Origin: Grammothele lineata
Taxonomy: Eukaryota > Basidiomycota > Agaricomycetes > Polyporales > Polyporaceae
DNA: 48,221 nt
Direction of reading: 5' to 3'
Assembly: GCA_002150815.3 (NCBI GenBank)
Contig: NDFF03000248.1
Span: forward strand, 1-48,221
The notes under the pieces: model-generated
Seen by the model: the letters and a program-made list of their open reading frames with translations, nothing else
The model's database searches: none
What the model was told of the DNA's origin: nothing
In this document: one piece after another, positions 1 through 10,871 of the stretch
How the letters are laid out: each line of letters starts with the position of its first letter
Position numbering within the stretch: position 1 is the stretch's first letter
Position numbers and translations under genes: made by a program

Positions 1-1563
1 GTCTACGATTCTGCGTACAATTTCCGATTGGAACAATGCGTGCGTCCCGGCCATCTCGGTGCCGAAGACTAGTGGTTTGCGCTGACACCTTCGCTGTCCG
101 CCACCGCCATTCGCCCTCGAACTCTACAGAACGCTTGCCATGCGTTTGCGGACCCATACGTGGAGCACGACACGCTAACCCTCCTTTTGGATCTCATCCT
201 ACTCAAGCGGGATGTCTATCGACACCTTCTATACAACCGCGGCTTAGGTGCGCGTAAGGTCGGCGGTAAAGCAAACGCAAAAATTGAAGGCGAGCGTAGT
301 ACACAGCGCCACCACGACCCAAAGGTGTGCGTCGTGCAGATCTCGCTCTTCCGGCTAGCCTTGGCTCAAACCTCGTTTCCAGGACCGCTGGTGGCTCATC
401 GCTAGACTTGGTTTCGCGCTTGTCTGCGTGGATGCCTGTGCGTACATCCTTCCCTGCATCTCGCTTCCCGAGATTACTCACATAAGAGGTTATCACCTTG
501 GTCATACTGGCGAAATATAGTCATCCGATGGACGCACATCAGTACGTGTCCAAGCACAGAGTTCTGGGCTCGATCCTACCCTCATCGGTTTCTCCTCCAC
601 ACGCAGCTGACCCCCTTCCTCGCTCAGGCTCAAGCCGACCCAGCGGAACCCCCGCGCAAGTCGCCGCCTGGAACCAGGCTGCGCTGGCGGGCTTCGCGCG
701 TATCCTCATAGGCTGCGTCTTCGGTTCGTGTGCTCTCCTCTCACCCCAGTTTTACATCCGGGTGAATCAGCTAAGCGACCGCCGCAGAGACGGCGGCCTT
801 CCATGCCGGCGTCGTTCTGGCCTGCTTCCTCGTCCTCAAGGCACTCCCCGCACCTCGTGCTGCCGAACGCGTGTCTGGGATCCGAGAGCAGTTTAGGTGC
901 GTTCTGTGCGCGCCATTGCACTGCACACACTCCGCCTCCCCGGACGACACTTCCATGCCCAAGCGTCTTCACCACCCTTAATTCCCGCCCCTTCGCTTCC
1001 CATCCTATCACACAAGGCTGTGGGCTCCCGCATCTGGAAGCTGACCCGCGCCCGTGCCTCTCGTCACAGACTTTCACACGTCCCACTGACGCTGTTCTAT
1101 TCGTCCCTCACGAAGCTGTTCCTCCTCTTCTGCCTGTCCATATGGCGTCCGGACGGTGCTAGGGATCTTCACGACGGAGGCGAGGAGCTCCCCGTACCGC
1201 ACCCGAATGCAACGGTGTTCTCTCACCCACTGATCCTGAGCGCCCTGTCGCTTCTTGACGAGGATACACTCGATCGTGAATGGGTTGTGCGGAACGTACT
1301 GGGTGGAATGGCGGCGGGATTTGGGCTGCGAGGTGCGGACTTCTTTCGCCGCGTGCATCTCTGCGATGTTGACCGTAGCACTGACGTTGGGACCTCATCA
1401 AGTGGTCCTTGACTGCCACCCATTCTTCACCACCGTGGTCATACTCGCAGGATGGCTCGTCAAGACCGCTGTGGCGAACCTTGTAAGTGGTTGGGTTGGC
1501 GTGGGATTGGGTGCAGACGACGGGGCCGTGGGTGAGATGTGGCTCGCGTACAGTATTCCATGA
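1..1563 (+). CDS. ARV1: ARV1-like ER lipid-homeostasis protein, 5' end missing
   Basis: ARV1 is a multi-pass ER membrane protein needed for sterol and sphingolipid distribution and GPI-anchor synthesis. The window starts inside the N-terminal Arv1 homology domain. Joining exons 1-39, 130-324, 383-437, 521-541, 607-723, 788-896, 1070-1332 and 1379-1563 keeps one frame and gives about 327 residues. Visible hallmarks are the second zinc-binding CxxC with its tail (QCNACHAFADPYVEHD), then LLLDLILLKRDVYRHLLYN, and hydrophobic segments ARLGFALVCVDA, FHAGVVLACFLVLK, SLTKLFLLFCLSIW, EWVVRNVLGGMAAGFGLR and TTVVILAGWLVKTAVANLVS. All introns are GT-AG. The first CxxC and the start codon lie before base 1. 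It converges with TSC13. The family assignment is secure; exact splice sites are by eye. Confidence 0.9.
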
Positions 1564-1713
1564 TCATTATTAGACGTTTCGACAGCGTGAGCATTAGAAC
1601 CCTAACATATACCGTAGCCCCGGATCGCTTTGCATTCCATCGCAGCAACAACATCGGATGCAGTACCCCAAGACCTGCTGCTCGAACATGACAGGTAGAA
1701 GACAGGTCCTGAC

Positions 1714-2987
1714 TCAGAGAATGAAGGGGAACATCGCCTTTCTGCCACGGGGATACTCCTTTCCGAACTCCTTCTTGTAGATGCGGTGCTTCTTGAGGGC
1801 CCAAACCGTCATTTGGTAGACCGACGCCCCAAGAAAGATCATCGCTAGCTCATCGTTCAGCCTCCCGGCCTGGATGCGTGTAGAAGAAATGGGGCTCACC
1901 CGCATAGCTCCCGGTCATGACAGTTATAGCAGTCCAGGCTACCGTCTCGAAGAGGTAGTTCGGGCACGAAACGAGGTTGAAACCGTAGCCCATGGGAATG
2001 GCGCGCTTAGTTGTACCCGCAGGGCGAAGGTTGCGGAGTGTGATGTGCGCGTGGAGGTTGGAGAGCTCGGCGAACTGGCCTACTCGTCAGCGCAACCGGT
2101 GTGGGAGGAGAGAAGGACGACGCACCAGGAAAACGGCGAGACACGACCAGAGGAAGGTGGGGTCCTCGCGGATAGTCCCCCTAATCCAGGGCGCGTTCGC
2201 CGCGAATGTTGGGCTGTAAATAGAGTAGGCAAGGAACACGCCCGAGAGGATGTGGTAGTGGGCAGAACTGACCGAGACGCGTCAAGCAGACTATATGGGA
2301 AATCTGGATGGGACTCACTTTTTGAAAATATTGCGCAATGGCATTGTCCCGTGCGAGAACCGGTGGACGAATACGGTCTCCATCTCTCGTTTAAAGAAGT
2401 GTAGCAGTACGGCTCCATATACGTATCTGTGTCGAGAACACGGTCAGGTACCTCTGGAATAACTCTAAATAAGTGCACTCCTTACTTTTGAAGAGTACTG
2501 TGTTGAACGGAGCCGCCGTAGAACAGTTTTGGGAAATGGTAGATGAGAGGGTGGCTAATGAGTGGACCGACCTGCACGCGCCACAAAGACACGCGTCAGA
2601 CATGGAGATCGACGCGTATTGCACAAGAAAGGCGCACGTATTCGACCAAAAACACCGTCCTCCAGCTTACTTGAGGACCCAGATCCTTCACAGTGAGTTC
2701 TGCGCTATCCGTTACTCCTGCATCCTTCAGAGTCTTCTCGTCAGCGAGCGCTTTGTTGTCTCCCTTAACCGCGAGCTTCTGGCGAGCTGTGTAAAACTAG
2801 ACGTGTTCGATTAGAAACTTGAATGCAATTGGCAACAGCATGAGGATACCTTGGGGTTCTTGGCAGCGATGGCTTTCTTCACATCCAGAACCGTAATTTC
2901 GTCTAAGGGCTTGTCGAAGGACACGGACTCGGGCAACTTGCGCGTGAGAGGGCCAGACTTGGCTGCGGAGATCTGAACGGAAACCAT
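1714..2987 (-). CDS. TSC13: Very-long-chain enoyl-CoA reductase
   Basis: This enzyme does the last step of the ER fatty-acid elongation cycle, NADPH-dependent reduction of trans-2-enoyl-CoA, and so supplies very-long-chain acyl groups for sphingolipids. The N-terminus [19 protein letters not shown] is the ubiquitin-like region typical of the family. It is followed across an intron by [20 protein letters not shown] and [16 protein letters not shown]. Later exons give [32 protein letters not shown], a region around [16 protein letters not shown], and the diagnostic C-terminus [20 protein letters not shown]. The start at 2987 is chosen because family similarity begins exactly there; an ATG 10 codons upstream is in frame. 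At least five introns are needed. It shares a roughly 300 bp divergent promoter with the release-factor gene to its right. Confidence 0.92.
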
Positions 2988-3298
2988 TTTGACTGTGGGT
3001 AACTCGGCCAGAGGCAAGTGGTGGAGCCAGAAGAAAGTGGCGGAAACTAGGTGTATAGTTGGCAGAGCTCCGACGAAGAGGACCAGCTCATAGCCGGGAA
3101 CGCCGGAAGGAGTCAGCGCTTACTTGAATTGGTATGTCGCAGGACGATGCCACGCGACATATGTTTTCCGATTCCAGCGGAGTCGGCGTGTCGCGTCGAC
3201 GCGTCTTGCCAGAAGCGGCCCTACCTCGACGACTTGCATGTTCTCTCCTCTGTTTTTATCTCCCTTGGCCTTCGGGTACAGAATCCTATCTCATTACT

Positions 3299-4104
3299 AT
3301 GAATCATCTACCCACTATGCAGGCATGCCGGTGCCGAAGACCAGACATCTTCGCTCCTTTTCGTGTGCTCGGATTCTCAAGGACAGATTCTCGATGGCTC
3401 CACTCAGGCCGTGATTTACTCCCTACGCCACCACTCATTCCCGTACTGGAGAACGCGTCTCAGAGTGAAGAAGCCAGCGCGTGGATTGACAAGTTCAAGA
3501 CACGCGAAATTCCGAAGAGCGTGGTGGAATTGACCTTCTCGCGGAGTTCAGGGCCTGGTGGACAGGTACAGTGCTGAGCTATCTCTCTAGCCCTCTAGAG
3601 TAGCTCATGGTAACGATACGGATAGAACGTCAACAAAGTCAATACTAAAGCCACCCTGCGTTGTCCACTTGATGCGCCGTGGATCCCTGTATGGGCGCGG
3701 GAGCGTATCAAGAGATCGGTGGGATGCTTCAGTCTCCTAACCCTTGGTGGACGACCGTATTGAGTTTGGCGTCCACGAGCAGACCTCTTATGCCTCGTCA
3801 TCTCAGTCGATACTTATCACTTCGACTGTGTATCGATCGCAAGCTCAGAATGTACAAGACTGTCTGTCTAAGGTACGCCCTCCTATGTGTCCCTCCTGTG
3901 ATGTCATACCTCCTCTAACATCTGGGCAAGCTACACTCCCTCATCGTCTCTACAGCCTCTGAAGGTTTGATCAAAGAGGCTTCAAAAGAGCAGAAAGAAC
4001 GCGTGCGCGCTCTCGAGAGGGCTGAAAGGGCTCACAGGCGGGCGGAAAAGGACAAACGACGAGACGTCAAGCGCAGCCGCTCCACAAGAGGCGAATGGGA
4101 TTGA
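3299..4104 (+). CDS. Mitochondrial ribosome-rescue factor, RF-1 domain (ICT1-like)
   Basis: It encodes a codon-independent peptidyl-tRNA hydrolase of the ICT1/ArfB family, which frees stalled mitochondrial ribosomes. The central RF-1 domain is clear: VVELTFSRSSGPGGQ, then after an intron NVNKVNTKATLRCPLD. The GGQ tripeptide is the catalytic motif that reaches the peptidyl-transferase centre. The C-terminus is a lysine/arginine-rich tail (ERAERAHRRAEKDKRRDVK) ending RGEWD, as expected for the family's ribosome-binding tail. The start at 3299 is chosen because the next 40 residues are rich in arginine and poor in acidic residues, as in a mitochondrial presequence. An in-frame ATG at 3134 is the alternative. 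Three introns are needed. Function follows from the motif; the exact start is uncertain. Confidence 0.82.
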
Positions 4105-4520
4105 TCCTGACGGGATACCCCGTGAACGTATTCATTCTGTGTAGCGGACCCTATGGCTGTCTACTTTAGGGGTAAGCGCCACAGTGCCCTTCGCTCCATC
4201 GAGACAGGTGGCTCATCGCTCCTGCGCAGGCCTAAACAGGCATTTCGCGATGGCCACGCCTCGACGCTGCGTCTCTCTAGGTATCATTGACGTCTTGGAG
4301 GATTGCCGCGGATGCATTCCGCCAATAGCGGAGTTCCCGAAGCCCCCTTGGACCATTGCTGGACCGGCAGTGTGATCGATTCTGTGACGTAGGTACTGGC
4401 TCCCTCGACTGGCCGATGTTCGCTCTGTGGCTAGGCACCCAATACACGCGTGTTCATAAAGTCTCTCAACCAACATGCCCCTTCGTGACTGTCCTTTCGC
4501 GCCTCAATCATCTTCCCGCC
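4105..4520. other. Intergenic spacer before the aquaporin gene
   Basis: About 0.4 kb between two genes transcribed in the same direction. It must hold the 3' end of the release-factor gene and the promoter of the aquaporin gene. Reading frames here are short and match no family I recognise. No clear TATA box was seen. Confidence 0.5.
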
Positions 4521-5907
4521 ATGTCGTTCTCAAGCCATCCTCCGATCGATCCTGTCGACCCGGTCCCTCCTGGCGATACCTCTGTCCAGGGGCGCGGGTT
4601 CTTCCAGGCCGCTCCCCCACCGGAGGGACCATTCCTCTTCTCCGGCATACAAGATGACCTCTGGGCTGCCCTCCTCGAGTATATCGGCACTACCATCTTC
4701 CTTCTCTTGGCCTTCGGTGGGGTACAAGCCACAGCGGGAGAAGCGGCTGCAAGCTCATCAGTCTCCGAGATCGAGCGCATCATGTACATTTCCCTCTGTT
4801 TTGGATTCAGCCTCCTCGTATCCGCGTGGTTGTTCTACCGAGTCACCGGCGGCCTCTTCAACCCCGACGTCAGCCTTGCGCTCCTCATCACAGGCCTCAT
4901 CGGACCCGTGAGATTCGTCCTTTACTGTATCGCGCAGCTACTTGGGGGAATCACGGCTGCCGCTATCGTTCTCGCGCTCTCTCCTGGCTCACTTGCATCG
5001 AAGTGAGTGCTTGACGTCTCTGCCCTTACACGAACACGTATTGACGGCTAGGCTGCCAGCGTATTTCTGGCGCCAGGCGTCAATCCTGCTCAGGGGGTGT
5101 TCATCGAGATGTTTACGACGAGTATCCTCGTTCTAGCCGTGCTCATGATGGCGGCTGAGAAGCATCAAGCAACACCGTTTGCCCCCGTACGTAGACCCCC
5201 TCGTACAATGCACTTCCGGGCTAACACGCATGTATAGGTCGGCATTGGTTTGACCCTCTTCATGGGTCATATGTGCGTCATTCCATGTCACTTAGCCTTT
5301 TGGACTTTTTCATTGACGCACTCCCTTGACAGGTGGTCGGTGTACTTCACTGGAGCCGGCATTAACACTGCACGCGCGTTCGGCCCTGCGGTAGTCACAG
5401 GGTTCCCTTACGGTACCCAGTGGGTGGTGCGTGCACCACCGGCTTTCTTGTCTATTGCCTTCCTGATAGCGTCTCTTGTCTCAGTATTGGCTCGGCCCTT
5501 TCTTGGGCGCCCTACTGGGCTCAGGGTTCTATGTGTTGCTGAAACAGTAGGTATCATTCGGCATTGCGATGTCCGTCCGAGCTCACGCGCAGCCTCACAG
5601 AATCAAGTACTGGCGCTTCAATCCGGGCCAAGATACCATCGATGTCCGCGAATCACCGCGCGATCCTGCACGTAACGTTAGGCGCGTCGTTGGTTCTGTC
5701 GCGAGCGGCCGCCGCTCGCGCAGCATCGACAATGGCGCGCGCACGTCAGGTCTCTCGGAGAAACGCACGACTACCACGATCAATACCACGTCGAGCGATA
5801 ACTACACCATGGCTCCCGCGGAGGCGTGTGGGCCAGGTTCAACAACGTATGACACTGCTTACGGCAATCGTTACCCAAGCATGAAGCCCAACGACAGTGC
5901 CGTCTGA
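4521..5907 (+). CDS. Aquaporin (MIP family channel)
   Basis: This is a membrane channel for water or small neutral solutes. Exons 4521-5002, 5060-5186, 5239-5273, 5333-5426, 5485-5546 and 5601-5907 join in phase to give 368 residues. The N-terminus is about 45 residues of proline-rich cytosolic sequence. The core shows DLWAALLEYIGTTIFLLLAFGG (helix 1), the first pore loop GGLFNPDVSLALL, the second pore loop GAGINTARAFGPAVV, and a last helix before LLKQ. Both NPA boxes are altered, to NPD and NTA; the arginine after the second box, part of the selectivity filter, is kept. The C-terminal tail of about 100 residues is hydrophilic and Ser/Thr/Arg-rich. It is longer than a minimal aquaporin (about 250-300 residues). 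Solute preference cannot be judged from sequence alone. Confidence 0.93.
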
Positions 5908-6243
5908 AGCCATAGGGAAACCTCCCTAGGAGCTTCACTTCATCATCTATATTCCGCTGTTTGAGTAGTATATCTTCGAGGCACCAATGGGTGCAACAGT
6001 AGAATAGTGTATGATGTAGTAGTCGTTTTAGTTCACACCAACTAATCAAGAGCCATTTGTTTTAGTAGCATGTGATTGTCATCATTTGCGCAAATGTCAG
6101 AATAAGCAGGTTGTACTCGTACAGGAAGGTGTATTCTCTACGCCAAGACGATCCGATGACGTCACAAGTTCAATGATCCGACGTTCAGTCTCGCATCGTC
6201 CGCTCTCACAGCTTCCAGGCCAAGAAATAATCTACACACACAC
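5908..6243. other. Convergent 3' intergenic region
   Basis: It separates the stop codons of the aquaporin gene (+) and the tannase gene (-), so it should hold only their 3' untranslated regions. It is relatively AT-rich in its first half. An isolated TGACGTCA palindrome lies near 6158 but in a poor place for a promoter. No gene is seen. Confidence 0.6.
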
Positions 6244-8752
6244 TCACGCCCCGCAGTCGAAGCTTTCTGCGACGTTGGGATCGCCGCCAAGGTATCGCAC
6301 GTTGGAGGGGTACTGAAGAAGCTTCCGTTAGCCAAGCCTCCCACTGGCGCCAAATCGTGCCATAGGGTTGCAACAGGATCCGAAGAATCGACGTACTCGG
6401 CAAAGTGGCCGTGTGAAGTTCAGGCCGTTCGCAACGTCGTTGTCTTTCCAAGATGCGCCTATGATTGTGTCCGGGGCGATACCTTCTTCCACCCATTGGA
6501 CTATAGCGGCAAGGATATTATGCTGGGGGTCAAAGGAGAGAGGCGGGCTGTTGTTGGACGCTTGCTCGACGGAGCCGAAGGCGTTCGCTGCCAAGCCATC
6601 CTGCACAGCAATCGTCAACACACACTGCATGGCTCCACGGTTCTTCCATTGTGACCGTGTCACAACTCACATGGCTAGAGGAATGAGGACATTAGCGAGA
6701 TGTGTACGTGGTTAGTGCCATAACTCGGGGCACAACACTCACCAATGCCACATCCCAGGAACGAAAAATAGCCGATAGAAGTCATCCATTTCCATATTCG
6801 TGTTTGCTTGGAAGAATTCATGCACGGTCTCGTAGTAGTGGATCGGGTTCCCGGGACTGATGAGTTGGTCTGCCCAACCAACGTATGAGATCAGCTTGCC
6901 ATTATGGCTCGATCCCGCAAAGGCTGTAATGTTGGGGTCGATAGCCTGCATCGGGTTAAGCTGAGACTCTGAAGGCTCCACTCTGGCAATGCGCTCACGT
7001 TCGCTTGCCCAGGATCGATGGCGTCTGTCAGGGCGAGTAGGTCGGCGTTGTAGTCTTCAATTGTCCAGTTTGTATCGCTGCGAGTATTTGCAAAACTTCA
7101 GCATTTGCACTGAAGCACACGACATAAGGCTTGAAGGGAATGGAATACTCACTTTGTGACCATGAACTGGAAATAGGCCTCGCCAATAGCGAACGGTGTG
7201 CTGCCGACAAGGCCGCTGAAGAAATGTTGCTCTCCGCCGGGATAATATCCGCCAAATACGTAAGTCTGGTTCGCTTCGTAGTAGTCGGCATAGATGCGAT
7301 GAAGAGCATTGATTTGGTCAGGCGTCAGGCACGTCGACGCCTTCTGACCCGGTCTGCACGTCAACGTTTCAGGTCGGAAACTGACAACAGGAATATCATC
7401 AGCTGGCATACGAGGGTGGCGTAAGCGCCGCTGCGACTGACCTGCAGATGCGGGGGTTGTTGATGATGCCGTCGGCCAGCTGGTCACGGTGTGTTTAGCG
7501 TTATCAGATGCCACGGACATGGACTAGTAGATCGGATGACCTACTCCGTCGAGCGCGTCACATTGCCTGAGCACCTCGGGGCCTATCACGTTCTGCCACA
7601 TGCTCTTGGTTATGAAGTTGGGGGATGTCGAGGGCTGTGTGTTAAGATTCATGTGAACCGACCACGCCTGTAGGTGTGTCTGCCAGTTTGCGGGAGAGCC
7701 GACGACCTAGTGAGCGTGATAAGCATCAGAGCGCGGTTCCGGTTTCCTGATTGGTCAAGCGCTCACCACTCCGTCAAAATCGTCAGGAAATGTCTGCACT
7801 TCCTTCAGCCTGTGAATATTTTCCACGATGGTCAGCTACGGACAGGGCTGGGCGCTCCGCAGCAGCGACATACCCTTGCCTTCCACCTGTTGGCGCGTAC
7901 ACGGTGCGTCAGCTCAGCAGCTTCATGCCCCACTAATCAATCCACGACTTCTCACCCGTGGAACATCCCAGGTAATATGACTTCTTTGCGGATGTGTGAT
8001 AATACTGGTTTACGACCTCTTTTCCGGCGACGACGCTCAGGTGCAATGCGCGCCAGCCCCAATCGACAATCGCGTTCTATTCTCGTCACGTCGGCGTGTG
8101 AGCGGCCCCGTGTACTGTCCGAAAACTGTCACTCACGTCGTTGTGCGGTCCGGCCCACTCGCCATCATCGGTATCGCCGTCGTGTCCGGTGTTCGTCGAA
8201 ATACCCGCGACTGTAGCGGAAGTACGGCATGTGCCAGGTCAACAATCTCCGTCGCGGCACGGCAGCTCATGTGGCCCCCAAGTTGATGCGCTTACATCCT
8301 TGAGGCATCGCAACGTGACCGAGCTCGGTTACAGTCACTGTACAGAATGGAGCAGACAAGCATCAGCTCAGGCGGGTCCGATGAATGCAGCGCCCGTTGG
8401 TGGCTCATGACGTACCTCCACCGGCCAGACCACCGTTTCCAACGGTCAGGACCCGCCCATTCCAATCGTCCGGCAGCCACACCTCGGTGAGGGCAAAGGA
8501 GCCAGCGGTGGTGTTGGTGATTATGGTGAGTTCCGCACGACAGAATGCGGGAAGATTGGAGACATTGATGCTGGAGTAGACGTTCGAGATGTTGACGAGA
8601 GTGTTGGCGGGATAGTAGACGGTGCCGGTGAGATTGACATTGGGGATATCGTTGAGGGTGAACTGATCGCAGGCCTCCTGAGACCCCTGAGGGACGGCGG
8701 CGGCGAGGCTGGGGAGTAGTGACAACAGTGGGAGGAGTGCGGGGAGCACCAT
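6244..8752 (-). CDS. Secreted tannase / feruloyl esterase family hydrolase
   Basis: The protein should be a secreted serine esterase acting on gallate or ferulate esters of plant material. The N-terminus MVLPALLPLLSLLPSLAAA is a signal peptide, followed by a Cys- and Asn-rich region with many N-glycosylation sites. Family motifs in order: VAGISTNTGHDGD, ALHLSVVAGKEVVNQYYHTS, the nucleophile motif GCSTGGRQG, SPANWQTHLQAWSVHMN, ISYVGWADQLISPGN (around the catalytic acid) and FFVPGMWH (catalytic histidine). The end is RPLC, an intron, then YPSNVRYLGGDPNVAESFDC and a stop. About ten introns are needed; one cuts the nucleophile motif. A TATA box lies 44 nt upstream of the ATG. Tannase and feruloyl esterase activities cannot be told apart here. 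Confidence 0.88.
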
Positions 8753-8795
8753 GGTGAAGAGCGACGAGTATGGACGTCCGACTCCTCTCCCTCCA

Positions 8796-8802
8796 TTTTA
8801 TA
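8796..8802 (-). promoter_or_regulatory. TATA box of the tannase gene
   Basis: On the minus strand TATAAAA reads toward the tannase ATG at 8752, 44 nt away. This spacing implies a very short 5' leader. TATA-containing promoters are often those of strongly regulated genes. Confidence 0.6.
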
Positions 8803-9842
8803 CCCCGATGAGCACAATACTCAGCACGTACAGGTGTGTACGACATCCTTCAAGAGATGTTAGGACTCTGTACGTGACGTGACCGCGAGCCGAGGCCCGG
8901 GGTGGTACGTCGAAGGCAAGTTCAGCCCTGCCGTCATTCGCCAAGAGTAGTTCTTGTCGGAACACGTGTGGCTGGGAGCGTGGATAATGCCCAAAATTGT
9001 AAGGCGTGACGGCTGCGCAAGCTGGGAGTGCGAGCGTCAAGTATCCCACCGTTGGTAGACGACCATACACAACGCACCGATAGCTTCGCTGGTGCCTGTG
9101 CCTGCCTCGCTTGGAACACAGACGCCCCCTTGTGCCGCGGGGCTGCACGCGCTTCGACTTCTTCAACGGGGAACGTACGTACCAGTCGAGACAGGCCGCT
9201 CATGTCCTCAAGCCGAACGGTCACGGGTTTCGCTCGGCTCAGCTCCAGCCGAAAACGGCCGAAAAGCCCACGGCTCCTGGAGACACCAAGGAAATCTAGA
9301 AAACGTTCAAAACGAAAGATCAGCCCATCACATTGTGCAGCATCATAGGCAACCTATCACGTTACCTTCCACCGATCTCCTTCAACAGTACAAACTTCCG
9401 ATTGGACACCAGCGGCTAAGGTAGCGATAGTATATTTGGTCACGTACTAATACAGCCTACGTACAGATACATGACGTCTACTCTACAACGTTGACACACC
9501 CCGCTTTACCGCCTAATCTGTGGACTACACGTCAACATATAGATCGAGAACCAGAGAAAGGTGAAAGGATTCAGTAAGACATGTTATCACTCAATGCAGA
9601 AGCTCAGCAACAGCTTCTAGTTGATTTTGTGTTGTATAGCTCATCATAACCGATGAGGAAGACGGCTTCGACCCACTAGAGGAATGAAACTCACCACCAA
9701 CGATTCACCGATTCCAAAATCGTAGACAAGACAATGACTGTAGAGACAGATCTAGAGTCAGCCCATGATATCGAGAAAGTGTGAAACGAATCAGAAGGGG
9801 GTGCCCGAGAAAATTGAGCTGTGGCGGGCATTTTCGGCAGTG

Positions 9843-9861
9843 ATGATACGAAGACCGTCGT
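9843..9861. repeat. Short dispersed repeat, copy 1
   Basis: The 19-nt word ATGATACGAAGACCGTCGT recurs at 15006-15024 with 18 of 19 identical bases. Both copies are in non-coding DNA. Its nature is unknown. Confidence 0.5.
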
Positions 9862-10871
9862 GATAAAACATCATTAAGAACAAATAGATACAAGACCCAC
9901 CCAACATGAGCCAACCCAATCAACTGGACGTGGTGACGAGAAGTTATGCCGAACACTACGAAACAAAACGGGATGTTAGCAAAAGGATCAGAAGAGACAC
10001 CATGAGAAGCTCAGACAAAAAAACAGCCTTGGAATTGTCGTCATGATACCCTCCATCCGTGGACAAAGGGTCAGGCGGTAACTCCATTTATAACATCGCG
10101 GCTGACCAAACGAACATGATACTCACAATTCGCTGAGACCGCTGCGCAAAACGTGACAACCTACCTGGAATGCAAACAGCGTGTAAGTGATGGGTTCGGC
10201 GACAAGAGGGCAGATTGTAAGATCAGTGGATTGACAGATATATATAAAGCATAGAGCCTGGGGCTCTCAGATACTCTAGTTTGAATGGTTTGAATTCATC
10301 GCTTCGCGATGCTAGTAGCAAGCAGGGGAGGAGATTGGAACACACCTATGTCTCCTGCACACCCTCCCTGAGGACGCTTGACACAAACTTGACCGATACA
10401 GCGTTGAGACTGCAAGAAGAAGAGAACAAGAGACTTAGTGAACCTGAATTGACGACGTAAGGAAACCGATCAGTGTAACTATGACAAAAATCTCAAAGCA
10501 TCGTGAATGCCGCCTGGTAGAGCGACACCACTCGAGGTAAACGAAAAGTATCATCGTATCGAAGCAAAGGCGGGAACGAAGACTCACCATTCATCAGGCC
10601 CATCGACACAGGAAGCACGCTCGTCGACGAGGACAGCGGGCGACATGGACGAGCAGACGCGGAATAAAAACTTGGGCAGCTCATTTTCAGCTAGCGACTT
10701 CAGGGCAGGTCCTGTCCCCGTGATGCAAAACAGATCGACGCGCCTTTCGGCAGCTTATCTTATCTGATAGCGTCCTCGACGACTCGCCCTGCGTCATCAC
10801 CGACTCGGACGATGCGGACGAGTCGGCCGGCGCAGGCTGGCATTCGCCGACATCCCTAGTCTCTGGCCACC

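Larger units (their letters stand above)
8753..10871. other. 2.1 kb region without a supported protein gene
   Basis: The right end of the tannase promoter lies at 8753-8900. From about 9400 to 10500 the base composition is more AT-rich than the neighbouring genes, and reading frames are short and match nothing I recognise. A TATATAAA-like run lies near 10240. The segment 10750-10978 is open on both strands just before and across the first exon of the next gene. A 19-nt word at 9843 recurs at 15006. A non-coding RNA is possible, but no box motif pair or known fold was convincing. Confidence 0.4.

Noticed and set aside
607..723. Apparent frameshift in ARV1 between the FIRWTH segment and the WNQAALAGF segment
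   Set aside because: A normal intron (donor GTACGT at 542, acceptor CGCAG at 606) joins the two frames exactly, so the gene is intact here.
6155..6168. TGACGTCA palindrome, a possible CRE/bZIP site
   Set aside because: It lies between two converging gene ends, far from any start codon, so a promoter role is unlikely.
9640..9875. Box C/D snoRNA-like motifs (ATGATGA and CTGA on the minus strand)
   Set aside because: No pair had a terminal stem and a plausible guide region together, so motif matches alone were not enough.
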